From Kribbella monticola (GTDB lineage Bacteria; Actinomycetota; Actinomycetes; Propionibacteriales; Kribbellaceae), in the NCBI RefSeq assembly GCF_003261635.1, contig NZ_QFXK01000009.1, positions 248,001-312,000 of the forward strand: a stretch of DNA of 64,000 nt, given 5' to 3'. The first letter of the stretch is position 1, and every line of letters begins with the position of its first letter. Under the pieces are notes generated by a model. It had not been told where the DNA came from. It saw only the letters and a program-made list of their open reading frames with translations, and ran no database searches. This document shows, in pieces, positions 44,270 to 52,740 of this stretch. The position numbers were made by a program, and so were the translations under genes.

Positions 44270-44689
44270 GTGGAACGCGAAGACCTCGGAGCCCTGCTCG
44301 CCCGGCTGATCCGCCGCATCATGGAGGCGGAGCGCCCGCTGCTGGAGGCGCACGGTCTCTCGATGTGGGGCTACTCCGTCCTGACCCGCCTCGCGGACCA
44401 GCCGATGGAGACCCAGCAGGCGCTCGCGAAATCCATCGGCTACGACAAGTCCCGCCTGATCGCGCTCCTCGACGACCTGGAGGCCGATGGCCTCCTCACC
44501 CGCCAGCCCGACCCCTCGGACCGCCGCGCCCGCACCGTCACCCTCACCCCCACCGGCAAGTCTCGCCTCCGCGCAGCCAAGGCCGACATCCGAGCCATGG
44601 AAGAAGACCTCCTAGCCCCCCTGACCCCCACCGAACGCCGCCACCTCCTGACAGCCCTACCCCGCCTAGCCCAAACCCCCGACGAATAA
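44270..44689 (+). CDS. MarR-family transcriptional regulator
   Basis: A 139-residue regulator with the MarR winged helix: LSMWGYSVLTRLADQPMETQ, then LAKSIGYDKSRLIALLDDLE and the wing GLLTRQPDPSDRRARTVTLT. The start is GTG 44270, probably leaderless behind TATCAT. It is divergent from the SRPBCC gene and probably represses both it and itself at the 44223-44248 repeat. Confidence 0.9.
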   Translation: MEREDLGALLARLIRRIMEAERPLLEAHGLSMWGYSVLTRLADQPMETQQALAKSIGYDKSRLIALLDDLEADGLLTRQPDPSDRRARTVTLTPTGKSRLRAAKADIRAMEEDLLAPLTPTERRHLLTALPRLAQTPDE

Positions 44690-44691
44690 CA

Positions 44692-44726
44692 GCGGCCCCG
44701 GACTCTGATGATGAGTCCGGGGCCGC
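44692..44726. terminator. Bidirectional hairpin terminator between MarR and subtilase genes
   Basis: A perfect 14-base-pair stem, GCGGCCCCGGACTC with GAGTCCGGGGCCGC, has a 7-base loop. It starts 3 bases after the MarR stop and ends 17 bases before the stop of the convergent subtilase gene. Confidence 0.9.
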
Positions 44727-44742
44727 CGTTCGTACGACGGGT

Positions 44743-47613
44743 TTAGCTGACCGTGAAGGTCTTGGAGGGGGAGACGGCGGTGGCGTGGTCTGCGTCTGCT
44801 ACGAAGACCACTCGGTAGGTGTAGGTGCCCTTGGCCGTCGGCTTGATGGCGAAGGCGTAGTTGCCGGTGCTGTTGAGCTTGGTGGACGTGATGGTCGACC
44901 AGGTCGAACCGCTGAGCCGCTGGAGGTAGACCAGCGAGCCGGCGTGCTGCGGGCGGACGTAGCCGTAGAAGTTGGTCGAGGCACCGAGCTTGATCGCGGT
45001 CGGGGAGACGTACGACGCGATGGTCGGACGAACCTCGACGGTGAAGTTGCCGGTGCGGGAGCCCAACAGATCAGCCGAGCCGTTGTAGCCCCACGCGAAC
45101 ACGGTCGAAACCGACGGGGCGTAGACCACGCTGGCCGTTCCGTCGGCGGCGGTTGTCCTGCGGGCGATCTCGCGCCAGACCGTGCTGTTCTTGTTGCGGC
45201 CGTAGAGCGAGAGCGGGACGCCGGCGAGCGCTGCCTTGGTGTCGATCCGGCTCGCCTTGCCGTTCAGCGTGACCGAGCCACCGAAGTTGACGATCGATGC
45301 ACTGGCTGAGGTGAGGCTCGTGGCCGTGCCGATCAGCTGAGTGGTGGCAGGAGTGGCGCTGAGCTTGCCGCTCCGGTCCTTCACCCATGCGCTGAAGGCG
45401 TAGCTGGTCGCATTGGCCAGCCCGGTCGCAGTACCGGATGTGGTTGCGCCCGGCGCATACGCGGTACCGGCGGTCGGTGAAGCAGGCGGAGTGGTTCCGG
45501 CTGCACCTCGTACGACGACCTGGTCGAGGTCCGTGATGCCGGGGAGGGTCCAGCTCAGCGCAGCCGTGGTGTAGCCACCGGTCGCATCGAAGGCGCTCAA
45601 CGGGGCCGGAGCCTGGTCAACCGTGCGGAAGACCGAGGTGAAGGTCGACGCGGTTGCCCCGCTGGTCTCCTGCACACCGTCGATCGAGATCCGGTACGGC
45701 GTGTTGTCGAGCAACTCCGCGGTCGGCGTGATGGTGATTTGCTTCGTGTCGACCGCGTAGTCGACCGTGCTCGGCACAACAGCGCCAGTCTTGCCGTTGA
45801 GCAGTTGGACAGTACTGTCGATGACGCTCGCCGGCGACAGGTCGGTCGCCGAGGTGATGACGGGCTTCACCGTCTGCGCAACACCGTTGGAGTAATCGGG
45901 CACCGACGAGTTCTGCACCCAGGCGTGGTCGAAGGGAGCAGGTCCGGCCGAGGACGCGGCGTACGACACGGTGTACGCCCGGCTGTCGCGCGAACCGTTG
46001 TAGTTGCGCACGGAGATGTAGTTGTCGCCGACCACGAGGTTGACGTTGACGCTCGCTGTCAGCGTCTGCGCCGTGTCCGGCTCGTAGTTGATCTCGGCGC
46101 CGCCGATCTGCTGCAGGTCCTTGTCGTAGACCTTGACGACGGGAGCGAAGTTCTGCGCCCGGTTCTCGAAGTCGTAGACCGGGCTGGTCACGTTGACCAC
46201 CACGCTGCGCGCGGAGGCCGAAGTGATCTTGTACCAGTCGACGTCCCCTTCTGGGCCGGTCGTGCCGGTGATCGAGCTGCCGGTGATCGCGGTGGCGCGG
46301 GCCGGGACGTCGTTGCCATCCGGTCCGGCACTCCAGAACTCCGGCGCCCACGAGCCGCCAAGAGCGTTGTAGGCGTCGAGAATGCCGGCGCCGTAGAACG
46401 GGTCGAGGCCGCGCGGGCCCGCGTCACGAGCCGTCGACTTGAGACGTGCCATGACCTGGGCCGGCGTGTAGCTCGGGTACTTGTTCCGCACCAGAGCGGC
46501 GACGCCCGCGACCATCGGGGCGGAGAACGACGTGCCGCTCCCGGTCCAGTACGGCAGGTAGCCAGCCGGCGTCAGGCTGCGGGGACCGGTGGAGATGATG
46601 TTCCAGCCCGGCGCTGCGATGTCGACCCAGTCGCCCTGCGTGCTGAAGCTGGTCAGCGCGCCGTTGTTGTCGGTCGCCGCGACGGAGAGGACCTCCGGGT
46701 ACGACGCGGGGAAGTGCGGCACGTTGACGCCGGTGTTGCCGGCGGCCGCCACGACGACGACGCCCTTGGCGACTGCGGACTTGACCGCGTCGTGCAGCAG
46801 GCTGTCGTCACCGTCGCCGCCCAGTGACATGTTGATCACCTTGGCGCCGTTGCTCGCGGCCCAGTTGATGCCGGCGATGATGCCGGAGTCGGGGCCGGAG
46901 CCGCTCGAGTCGAGCACCTTGACCGGGAGGATCTTCACGTTCCAGGCGACACCGGCGACGCCGACACCGTTGTTGGTGTTCGCGCCGATGATGCCGGCGG
47001 TCATCGTGCCGTGGCCGTTGTCGTCGTTCGGGGACGTGCCCGGCCGGATCTCGTTGTATCCGGCCAGTACGCGGCCCGCCAGGTCGGGGTGACCGGCGTC
47101 GATGCCGGTGTCCAGTACGGCGACCGTCTGCGCACCTGCCGTCTTGGTCAGGTCCCACGCCTGCGGCATCCGGATGGCGCCGAGCGCGCCGGCTTGGTCG
47201 GAGCCGTAGTACGTGTCGTTCGGCGCGGACGACGCCGTACGGATGTAGTCCAGCGAAGCCTTCTCGACGCTCGCGTCGGCCTTCAGCGTCTTCAGCATGT
47301 CCGGCGCGGCGAGCTCGCTCTTCACCGCGACGATGCCGGAACCGACGGCGGCCGACGAGCGGCTCTTGACCTTGCCGAGTGCCTTGGACTTCGCCGAGGC
47401 GGAGGCGGTCTTCTTGAACTTCACCAGCACGGTGTTCGGCGTGTAGGCGTCCTTGGCCGGCTTCGCGGTGCGCGCGGTGTGCTTGACGGCGTACGGGCCG
47501 GGTTGCGGCTGGGCGGCGTTACCGGACGAGCCGGTGAGAGTGATCAGGGTGGCGGCTACCAGGGCAGCGGGCACTCCGAGGCTCAGGAGATGGACTGGGC
47601 GGACGGGAATCAC
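44743..47613 (-). CDS. Secreted S8 (subtilisin-family) serine peptidase, multidomain
   Basis: A 956-residue exported protease. A signal peptide (about 1-34) is followed by an I9-like inhibitor propeptide (TPNTVLVKFKKTAS...). The catalytic domain has VAVLDTGIDAGHPD (Asp168), DNGHGTMTAGIIG (His201), VVAAAGNTG (oxyanion Asn) and GTSFSAPMVAGVAAL (Ser362). The rest, about 430-956, contains a PPC-like beta domain (GDVDWYKI), Big/fibronectin-like modules and two C-terminal domains with SYVSPTAIKLGAS-type strands. Start GTG 47613 follows a G-rich stretch; TTG 47625 is possible. It probably degrades extracellular protein. Confidence 0.92.
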   Translation of the reverse strand: MIPVRPVHLLSLGVPAALVAATLITLTGSSGNAAQPQPGPYAVKHTARTAKPAKDAYTPNTVLVKFKKTASASAKSKALGKVKSRSSAAVGSGIVAVKSELAAPDMLKTLKADASVEKASLDYIRTASSAPNDTYYGSDQAGALGAIRMPQAWDLTKTAGAQTVAVLDTGIDAGHPDLAGRVLAGYNEIRPGTSPNDDNGHGTMTAGIIGANTNNGVGVAGVAWNVKILPVKVLDSSGSGPDSGIIAGINWAASNGAKVINMSLGGDGDDSLLHDAVKSAVAKGVVVVAAAGNTGVNVPHFPASYPEVLSVAATDNNGALTSFSTQGDWVDIAAPGWNIISTGPRSLTPAGYLPYWTGSGTSFSAPMVAGVAALVRNKYPSYTPAQVMARLKSTARDAGPRGLDPFYGAGILDAYNALGGSWAPEFWSAGPDGNDVPARATAITGSSITGTTGPEGDVDWYKITSASARSVVVNVTSPVYDFENRAQNFAPVVKVYDKDLQQIGGAEINYEPDTAQTLTASVNVNLVVGDNYISVRNYNGSRDSRAYTVSYAASSAGPAPFDHAWVQNSSVPDYSNGVAQTVKPVITSATDLSPASVIDSTVQLLNGKTGAVVPSTVDYAVDTKQITITPTAELLDNTPYRISIDGVQETSGATASTFTSVFRTVDQAPAPLSAFDATGGYTTAALSWTLPGITDLDQVVVRGAAGTTPPASPTAGTAYAPGATTSGTATGLANATSYAFSAWVKDRSGKLSATPATTQLIGTATSLTSASASIVNFGGSVTLNGKASRIDTKAALAGVPLSLYGRNKNSTVWREIARRTTAADGTASVVYAPSVSTVFAWGYNGSADLLGSRTGNFTVEVRPTIASYVSPTAIKLGASTNFYGYVRPQHAGSLVYLQRLSGSTWSTITSTKLNSTGNYAFAIKPTAKGTYTYRVVFVADADHATAVSPSKTFTVS

Positions 47614-47774
47614 GGACCCCCCCAAGGGTCTAAGAGTGACATTCTTGCCGGAGTATGTCAGAGGGTGGGACCAACTTTCCCGGCTGTCTCGATGTCAAAA
47701 GCTGCAATCGCGCTCCGACGTCCCGGCTGGACCGCCGCAGGAGGCGGATATCCGCGAGCTCGCGAGGAGAACCC

Positions 47775-48113
47775 ATGAAGTACATGCTGTTGATCCGCCC
47801 GGACGTCGACTTCACCGGTGAGGTGCCGGCCGACATGGTCGCTGCGACCGTTGCCTGGGTGGAGGAGATGACGGAGCGTGGCGTGCGATTACACGGTGAC
47901 GCGATCCGTCCTGCGTCGGAGGGGGTTGGCGTCCGCCGGCGCGGCGGCAAGGTGGTCACCACCGACGGTCCGTACGCGGAGGCGAAGGAACAGATGGGCG
48001 GGTACGACATGCTCGAGTGCCGCGATCTGGAGGAAGCGATCGAGATCGCGTCCAAGCACCCGGTCGCCGAGATCGGCGTCGTAGAAGTCCGCCCCGTCGC
48101 AGAGATCGCCTGA
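47775..48113 (+). CDS. YCII-domain protein
   Basis: A 112-residue YCII/DGPF-type protein. MKYMLLIRPDVDFTG is the usual start, TTDGPYAEAKEQMGGYDMLE the DGPF signature, and IASKHPVAEIGVVEVRPV the end. Related proteins are often coded beside ECF sigma factors, but none is here. Function is unknown. GAGGAGA lies 5 bases before ATG 47775. Divergent from the subtilase gene. Confidence 0.88.
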   Translation: MKYMLLIRPDVDFTGEVPADMVAATVAWVEEMTERGVRLHGDAIRPASEGVGVRRRGGKVVTTDGPYAEAKEQMGGYDMLECRDLEEAIEIASKHPVAEIGVVEVRPVAEIA

Positions 48114-48242
48114 CCCGTACTGCGGGTCTGTGGTCGCCGTCGGCCCCTACTGCGGGCAGTTGTTGCTCTAGTCCCTTGTGCTGCGATTGATGGTCGCCTG
48201 GAGAGCACTGCGGGTCGGCACCGCAGCCCGCGAGCGCGGCGG

Positions 48243-48270
48243 GCCGGGCCCCTCGGGACAGGGGCCCGGC
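48243..48270. terminator. Strong hairpin downstream of the DUF1906-ricin gene
   Basis: A 10-base-pair all-GC stem, GCCGGGCCCC and GGGGCCCGGC, has an 8-base loop. It lies in the 213-base gap between the convergent YCII and DUF1906 genes and could stop transcription from either side. I see no gene in the rest of that gap (48114-48326). Confidence 0.65.
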
Positions 48271-48326
48271 GCCGCGCAGTACCGGCTGCTTGGGAGGGGG
48301 AGCCGGTGCTGCCGCAGAAGAAGTTG

Positions 48327-50069
48327 TCAGGCGGGGTCGAAGTACCAGCGCTGGCAGGAGCCGCCGTGGAAGGGCCAGATGATCACGTCGGCGCCGCGAT
48401 CAGTTGAGCAGCCTGCGACGTCGAGGGACTTGCCGCTGCCCGTGCCGATGATCTTGTAGGCACCACCGACGATCGGCTCGATCGTCCAGGTCTGGCAGTC
48501 GGCTCCGGTGTAATCCCACAGATCCACCGGCGTCACGTCGGCGGTCGAGCAGCCGGATGCCTCCAGCGCCTTGCCCGTGTTCCCGTCGATGATCTTGAAG
48601 GTAGTCCCGGTGACGTTCTCGATATGCCATTTCTGACACGGGCTTCCGGCGATCCGGTCCCACATCCGTACGTCGGCGCCGTTCTGGCTCTGGCAGTCGA
48701 CGACGTCCAGGTCGAAACCGCCGGCCTCCGCCCTGAGCCGGTAGATACCGTCGGTCATCGGCGGGGGAGTACCGCTGGAGACATCGAGGAAGTTGCTGTC
48801 GATATTGATCGTGACGCCACCCCAGGTCTCGTTGTGGTCGCCCTTGTACTGGTGCAGTCGCTGATGGTTCACCCACAGGCCACTCGGGATGTACTGGCCG
48901 CCGTCGGTGTTCGCAGCCCCGTTCCACCACGCGAACCAGATGTGATCGGGCGACGTGTAGCGGCTGTCACCGGCGCCGCTGGCGAGGTCCCGGCCACCGG
49001 AGCCCGCGCTGCTGTAAACGCCGCCGAGGAAACCGCGAGCGCGAAGCTCGTTGGTCCAGCCGCTCACATAAGAGAGCACTGCATCCTTGCAGGCCGCGGT
49101 CGTCGGGTAGGCCTCGATGTCGGAGTAGAGAGCGCTCCCTGGGCCGATCCCGAGGTTCAGCGCCGCCTGCGCCGAGACACCGGCGGATTGCGCTCCCTGG
49201 CTTCTCGCCGTGGCGGGATCGAAGGACATCTTCGGGTTCCGGGTGCCGCACGGAGCCTGGTAGCCCACGTCGATCGGCATGAACGACCAGCCGTTGGCGG
49301 CGTTCGAGGAGACCCATGATGCGGTCAGATTCGCTTGGCTGCAAGAACGCGAGGCGCCGCTGATGTAGATGCCGACGGCCTTGAACGGCGAAGCCTTCCA
49401 CGCGTTCATTGCACCGAGCGACGGCGCGGTGCACTGATCGAACGCCTGCTGGTTGATCATGTTGCCTGGAGCAACGACAGTGGAGGTCGTGGCGTTGGGC
49501 TGGGCGGTCGCTTTCGGCTGGGTCGTGGTCTTCGGCGGTGCTGGGGGCTGAGCGGGTGGTGGGGCGAGCTTGGCCGGCGTACCGCCGCTGGTCAGTCGCG
49601 CCTTGCCAAGGATCTGCCGTACGGACGATTCCTGGTCGAAGCCGTGTACTGCGGTGACCAGGACACCGGCGTCTTCGACGGCGACCTGGATCTCGTTGTC
49701 CGAGGAGGCCGCGGTCGCGGGCGCCGTCGCAGTACGGGGCATTGAAGCGACTGCCGTACGCCGGGGCGCCGAGCCGTTGAGTGGCTCGATCACCAAGCCG
49801 GCGGTGCGTCCGACGAGGTGAGCCGGGCAGTTCTGCTGCGCCGCGGGGTGACCGAGGTAGACGGCCGGCTGGTCGAACCGGACACAAGCTGACGGATCGG
49901 CGGCGAGGTCGACCACCTTCCAATCGGACGGTACGGCGACCTGGTAGCCGTGGTACTTCACGATCCGGTCGACTGAGGCGCCTTGGGCAGGAGTGATGCC
50001 GGCGGACAAACCGACCACGGCGAGACCGGCGGCCGAGATCAGGGAGAGCGCTCTTCGGGAACGTTTCAT
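48327..50069 (-). CDS. Secreted DUF1906 glycoside-hydrolase-like protein with ricin-type lectin domain
   Basis: A 580-residue exported protein. Signal peptide 1-30 ([18 protein letters not shown]). An N-terminal module of about 130 residues and a Pro/Thr linker (about 185-215) follow. The DUF1906 (Rv2525c-like) TIM-barrel domain (about 225-430) has [43 protein letters not shown] and HIWFAWWNG. The C-terminal beta-trefoil has repeated QxW-type motifs (CQKWHIE, CQTWTIE, CQRWYFD). It probably binds and perhaps cuts cell-wall or plant polysaccharide. Start ATG 50069 follows AAGGAT. Confidence 0.87.
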   Translation of the reverse strand: MKRSRRALSLISAAGLAVVGLSAGITPAQGASVDRIVKYHGYQVAVPSDWKVVDLAADPSACVRFDQPAVYLGHPAAQQNCPAHLVGRTAGLVIEPLNGSAPRRTAVASMPRTATAPATAASSDNEIQVAVEDAGVLVTAVHGFDQESSVRQILGKARLTSGGTPAKLAPPPAQPPAPPKTTTQPKATAQPNATTSTVVAPGNMINQQAFDQCTAPSLGAMNAWKASPFKAVGIYISGASRSCSQANLTASWVSSNAANGWSFMPIDVGYQAPCGTRNPKMSFDPATARSQGAQSAGVSAQAALNLGIGPGSALYSDIEAYPTTAACKDAVLSYVSGWTNELRARGFLGGVYSSAGSGGRDLASGAGDSRYTSPDHIWFAWWNGAANTDGGQYIPSGLWVNHQRLHQYKGDHNETWGGVTINIDSNFLDVSSGTPPPMTDGIYRLRAEAGGFDLDVVDCQSQNGADVRMWDRIAGSPCQKWHIENVTGTTFKIIDGNTGKALEASGCSTADVTPVDLWDYTGADCQTWTIEPIVGGAYKIIGTGSGKSLDVAGCSTDRGADVIIWPFHGGSCQRWYFDPA

Positions 50070-50236
50070 GGTGATCCTTCGTGGGCGGCGAGGTGCGACG
50101 CCCCCACGGTCCACCGACCCACCCAACCCCGCCACCCTTTCGAACCAGACAAAACCCTCACCGCACGTAACGAGCGAAGCGGGGTGAAATGCAGGTGCAG
50201 GGCGGGGCTGTGCCCGGCGGGGTGTCGCAAGTCGAG

Positions 50237-50328
50237 CGGACGAGCAGTGGGCCCACGTGGGCTGCGGGTGCGGCGGGTCGGGCGGACGAGGCAGTGGGTT
50301 CAGGTGGGTTGCGGGTGCGGCGGGTCGG
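50237..50328. repeat. Two direct 46-bp repeats upstream of the dienelactone hydrolase gene
   Basis: Copies begin at 50237 and 50283, share cggacgag, cagtggg and gcgggtgcggcgggtcggg, and differ at five or so positions. They lie in the 314-base intergenic region 50070-50383 between the divergent DUF1906 and hydrolase genes, which otherwise shows G-rich sequence and no supportable gene. Confidence 0.8.
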
Positions 50329-50383
50329 GACGTTGGAGTAGTTGGTGGTTTTAAGGTGGGAGCCCGAGTGGTTGGAGTTGGTG

Positions 50384-51196
50384 ATGGGTGACGGTGCGCC
50401 TGGTTCTGGGTTGGGTGGGTGGCGGAAGGGGCCGTTCACGGGGGCGGGGTTGACCTATGACTGTTATGAGAAGGGGTCGGGGCCGGGGGTGGTGCTGATT
50501 CCGGAGATTCCTGGGATCACGCCGCCGGTGCTGGGGCTTGCGGATCATCTGGTCGACGAGGGGTTCACGGTGGTGATCCCGTCGCCGTTCGGGACGCCGG
50601 GGCGGCCGGAGACGATGGGGTACACGATGGGCGTGTTCGCGCGGCTCTGTGTCAGCAAGGAGGTCCGGGCGTTCGCGGTCGACGCGAAGCGACCGATAAC
50701 GGCGTACCTGAGAGCGGTTGCTGCCGATCTCGCCGCCCGTACGCCGGGGCGCGGGGTCGGCGTGATCGGGATGTGCTTCACCGGCGGGTTCGCACTGGCG
50801 ACCGCGGTGGACGACGTCGTACTGGCGCCGGTGATGAGTCAGCCGGCCGCACCGTTCCCGCTCGGCGCGGCCCGACGGCGTGATCCCGGGGTCTCGCACG
50901 AAGAACTCGAGCGCGTCGTGGAGCGCTCTCGTACGGACGGTCTTTGTGTTCTCGGACTGCGGTTCAGCGAGGACCGGGCAGTACCGCCCGAGCGTTTCGC
51001 GACGCTGCGAGAACACCTCGGCGACGCCTTCGAGGTGATCGAACTCGACTCGAGCCCCGGCAACCCCGGCGGCTTCAAGAAGAGCGCGCACGCAGTCCTC
51101 ACCGCCGAGGTCCGCGAAGCTCCGGGCCACCCAGCCCTCGCCGCACGCACCCGCACAGTCGAGTTCCTCCGAGAACACCTCACCCCCACCACCTGA
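50384..51196 (+). CDS. Dienelactone hydrolase-family protein
   Basis: A 270-residue alpha/beta hydrolase. The catalytic Cys is in [18 protein letters not shown], the Asp in [16 protein letters not shown], and the His near [15 protein letters not shown], as expected for dienelactone hydrolases. Such enzymes open lactone rings in aromatic degradation, but no such pathway is adjacent, so the substrate is open. ATG 50384 has GGAG 6 bases upstream; GTG 50381 is possible. Confidence 0.85.
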   Translation: MGDGAPGSGLGGWRKGPFTGAGLTYDCYEKGSGPGVVLIPEIPGITPPVLGLADHLVDEGFTVVIPSPFGTPGRPETMGYTMGVFARLCVSKEVRAFAVDAKRPITAYLRAVAADLAARTPGRGVGVIGMCFTGGFALATAVDDVVLAPVMSQPAAPFPLGAARRRDPGVSHEELERVVERSRTDGLCVLGLRFSEDRAVPPERFATLREHLGDAFEVIELDSSPGNPGGFKKSAHAVLTAEVREAPGHPALAARTRTVEFLREHLTPTT

Positions 51197-51513
51197 CCCA
51201 ACCCGCCAGTACCACCGATTCGTGTGCCTGGTTGGGTGCTGGTTGCTCGTGGGTAACAAGAGCCGGGTGGAGTGGGGTGGTGACGGTGGGTGGGGGGAGT
51301 GTTAAGGGACGGTATGGAATTCCTCGGGTGTGATTGGGGCGGGTGTCGAGCGGGAACCTGGAATAGCAAAATCGAGGACGAGCGCGCTTTCCGGCCCGTA
51401 CCGCCGGGGATTCCGTTGCTCTACGCAAGGTGACAGGAGCCGTGCGTGAACCTCGTGGATTTGCTCTGGCCGCAGCCCCCGCGGGCATGGCACCATCGGC
51501 CGTCGGGGGAGAT
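51197..51513. other. Intergenic region without supportable gene
   Basis: 317 bases between the dienelactone hydrolase and the low-complexity protein. The left part is G-rich on the plus strand (gtgggtggggggagtg). The right part holds an AT-rich patch, ggaatagcaaaatcg near 51360, which could contain a -10 element. The following frame is open back to 51430 but lacks a convincing start there. Confidence 0.4.
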
Positions 51514-52599
51514 ATGTCACCAGGGGGCAGACGAATGGCGAAAGCCAAGCGGGCGAACCACCGGACCGGTTCGGAGCACGTCGACGAACCGGGCTGGGAG
51601 TCTGCGGCCGGTACCGGAAACACCGGTCCGGGTACCAACGGCTACACCGGCCAGAACGGTGGCAACGGCAAAGGTGGCAACGGCGAGGGTGGCAACGGCC
51701 GAGGCGGGAACCGTGCCGATGGTGGCAATGGTGCCAATGGCCACGATGCGGATGCTTCGGGGGGCGTTGGATCGGTGAGTGATCGTCCGGTCGCGCAGAG
51801 CGCGGAGGGTGCTCGGCCGCCGCAGTACGGGCCGCAGAACGGGTCCTTTCCGCAGTCCGGTCGTCAGGACGAGCAGGCTCGCGGTCGACAGGCCCAGGAT
51901 CGGACGCAGCAAGGCCAGAACGGCCAGCAGGGACAGAACGGCCAGCAAGGCCACAGCGGGCAGCAGGGACAGTACGGATTGCAGGGACAGCGAGGCCACG
52001 AAGGTCAGGAGCCCCAAGGACAGAACGGGCAGCGGGGGCAGGTTTCGACGGCGGTGTGGCGGACCGTGCAGCGGCCGCAGAGTCTGCCGTCGAACGGCCA
52101 GCCGCAGCAGAACAGACCTGCGGATCTCGGTACGCCGGTGAAGGTGGACGAGATCGCCATCGCGGCGATGACGTTGTCCGAGAATCTTCAGGCTGCCGCT
52201 CGTGGTCTACCGGAGTCTGTTGAGTCGCGGCAGTTCCGGCGCGATCTGGACGAGGCCGCCGACACGTTCCGCGAAGCTGCCAACGAGCTGGAATCGACCG
52301 CAGGCAAGCTCCTTCGGCTTGCTGCCAGCGAAGGTGAGACCTGCGGTGTCGTCTGGGGCGACTGTCCCGATCACGGTCTCACGCTGATGAATGTCGGTGA
52401 GGTCGTCACCTGCCACGTGCTCGGCTGTCACCGCGAGTACGAGGGCGTCATCGAGCGTTGCACCCAACCGGTCGCCTACCGGGTCGTCGACGCCGCCGGG
52501 CCGGCCGTGATGACCTGTGCCGGTCACGCGATCGCCTGCCGGCTGCACCTCGACGGTGCAGTCATCACCCTCGCCTCCGACAGCCTCGAAGTGCTCTGA
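51514..52599 (+). CDS. Low-complexity protein with C-terminal Cys/His domain
   Basis: A 361-residue protein that I do not recognise. After MSPGGRRMAKAKRANH comes a Gly/Asn/Gln-rich region: GGNGKGGNGEGGNGRGGN near residues 45-70, and GQNGQQGQNGQQGHSGQQG near 130-165. The C-terminal 150 residues are ordered: a helical segment (AIAAMTLSENLQAAARGLPE, then DLDEAADTFREAANELESTA) and a Cys/His-rich end with ETCGVVWGDCPDHGL, VVTCHVLGCHREY, ERCTQPV and TCAGHAIACRLH. This could bind metal, perhaps as a sensor. ATG 51535 is an alternative start. A terminator follows. Confidence 0.7.
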   Translation: MSPGGRRMAKAKRANHRTGSEHVDEPGWESAAGTGNTGPGTNGYTGQNGGNGKGGNGEGGNGRGGNRADGGNGANGHDADASGGVGSVSDRPVAQSAEGARPPQYGPQNGSFPQSGRQDEQARGRQAQDRTQQGQNGQQGQNGQQGHSGQQGQYGLQGQRGHEGQEPQGQNGQRGQVSTAVWRTVQRPQSLPSNGQPQQNRPADLGTPVKVDEIAIAAMTLSENLQAAARGLPESVESRQFRRDLDEAADTFREAANELESTAGKLLRLAASEGETCGVVWGDCPDHGLTLMNVGEVVTCHVLGCHREYEGVIERCTQPVAYRVVDAAGPAVMTCAGHAIACRLHLDGAVITLASDSLEVL

Positions 52600-52605
52600 G
52601 CCGGC

Positions 52606-52635
52606 AGGTTGGTCCGCCGCGCCGGACCAACCTTT
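52606..52635 (+). terminator. Rho-independent-type terminator after the low-complexity gene
   Basis: An 11-base-pair stem, AGGTTGGTCCG with CGGACCAACCT, and a 6-base loop are followed by TT. It begins 7 bases after the stop codon. Confidence 0.85.
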
Positions 52636-52703
52636 ACGCTTCGTGCGGGATCAACCGCGACCAGGTCAACCCGACCTCGGTCCGCCACGCATCGACGCTC
52701 GCA

Positions 52704-52740
52704 GCGGGAGAGCGGGAGAGCGGGAGAGCGCGAGAGCGCT
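52704..52740. repeat. GCGGGAGA octamer array ending in GAGAGCGCT
   Basis: Three exact copies of GCGGGAGA and a fourth variant, GCGCGAGA, run into GCGCT, which is the stop region of the GH71/99-like gene. On the other strand it reads TCTCCCGC, close to the CGCTCTCC units at 5.6 kb. Confidence 0.85.
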
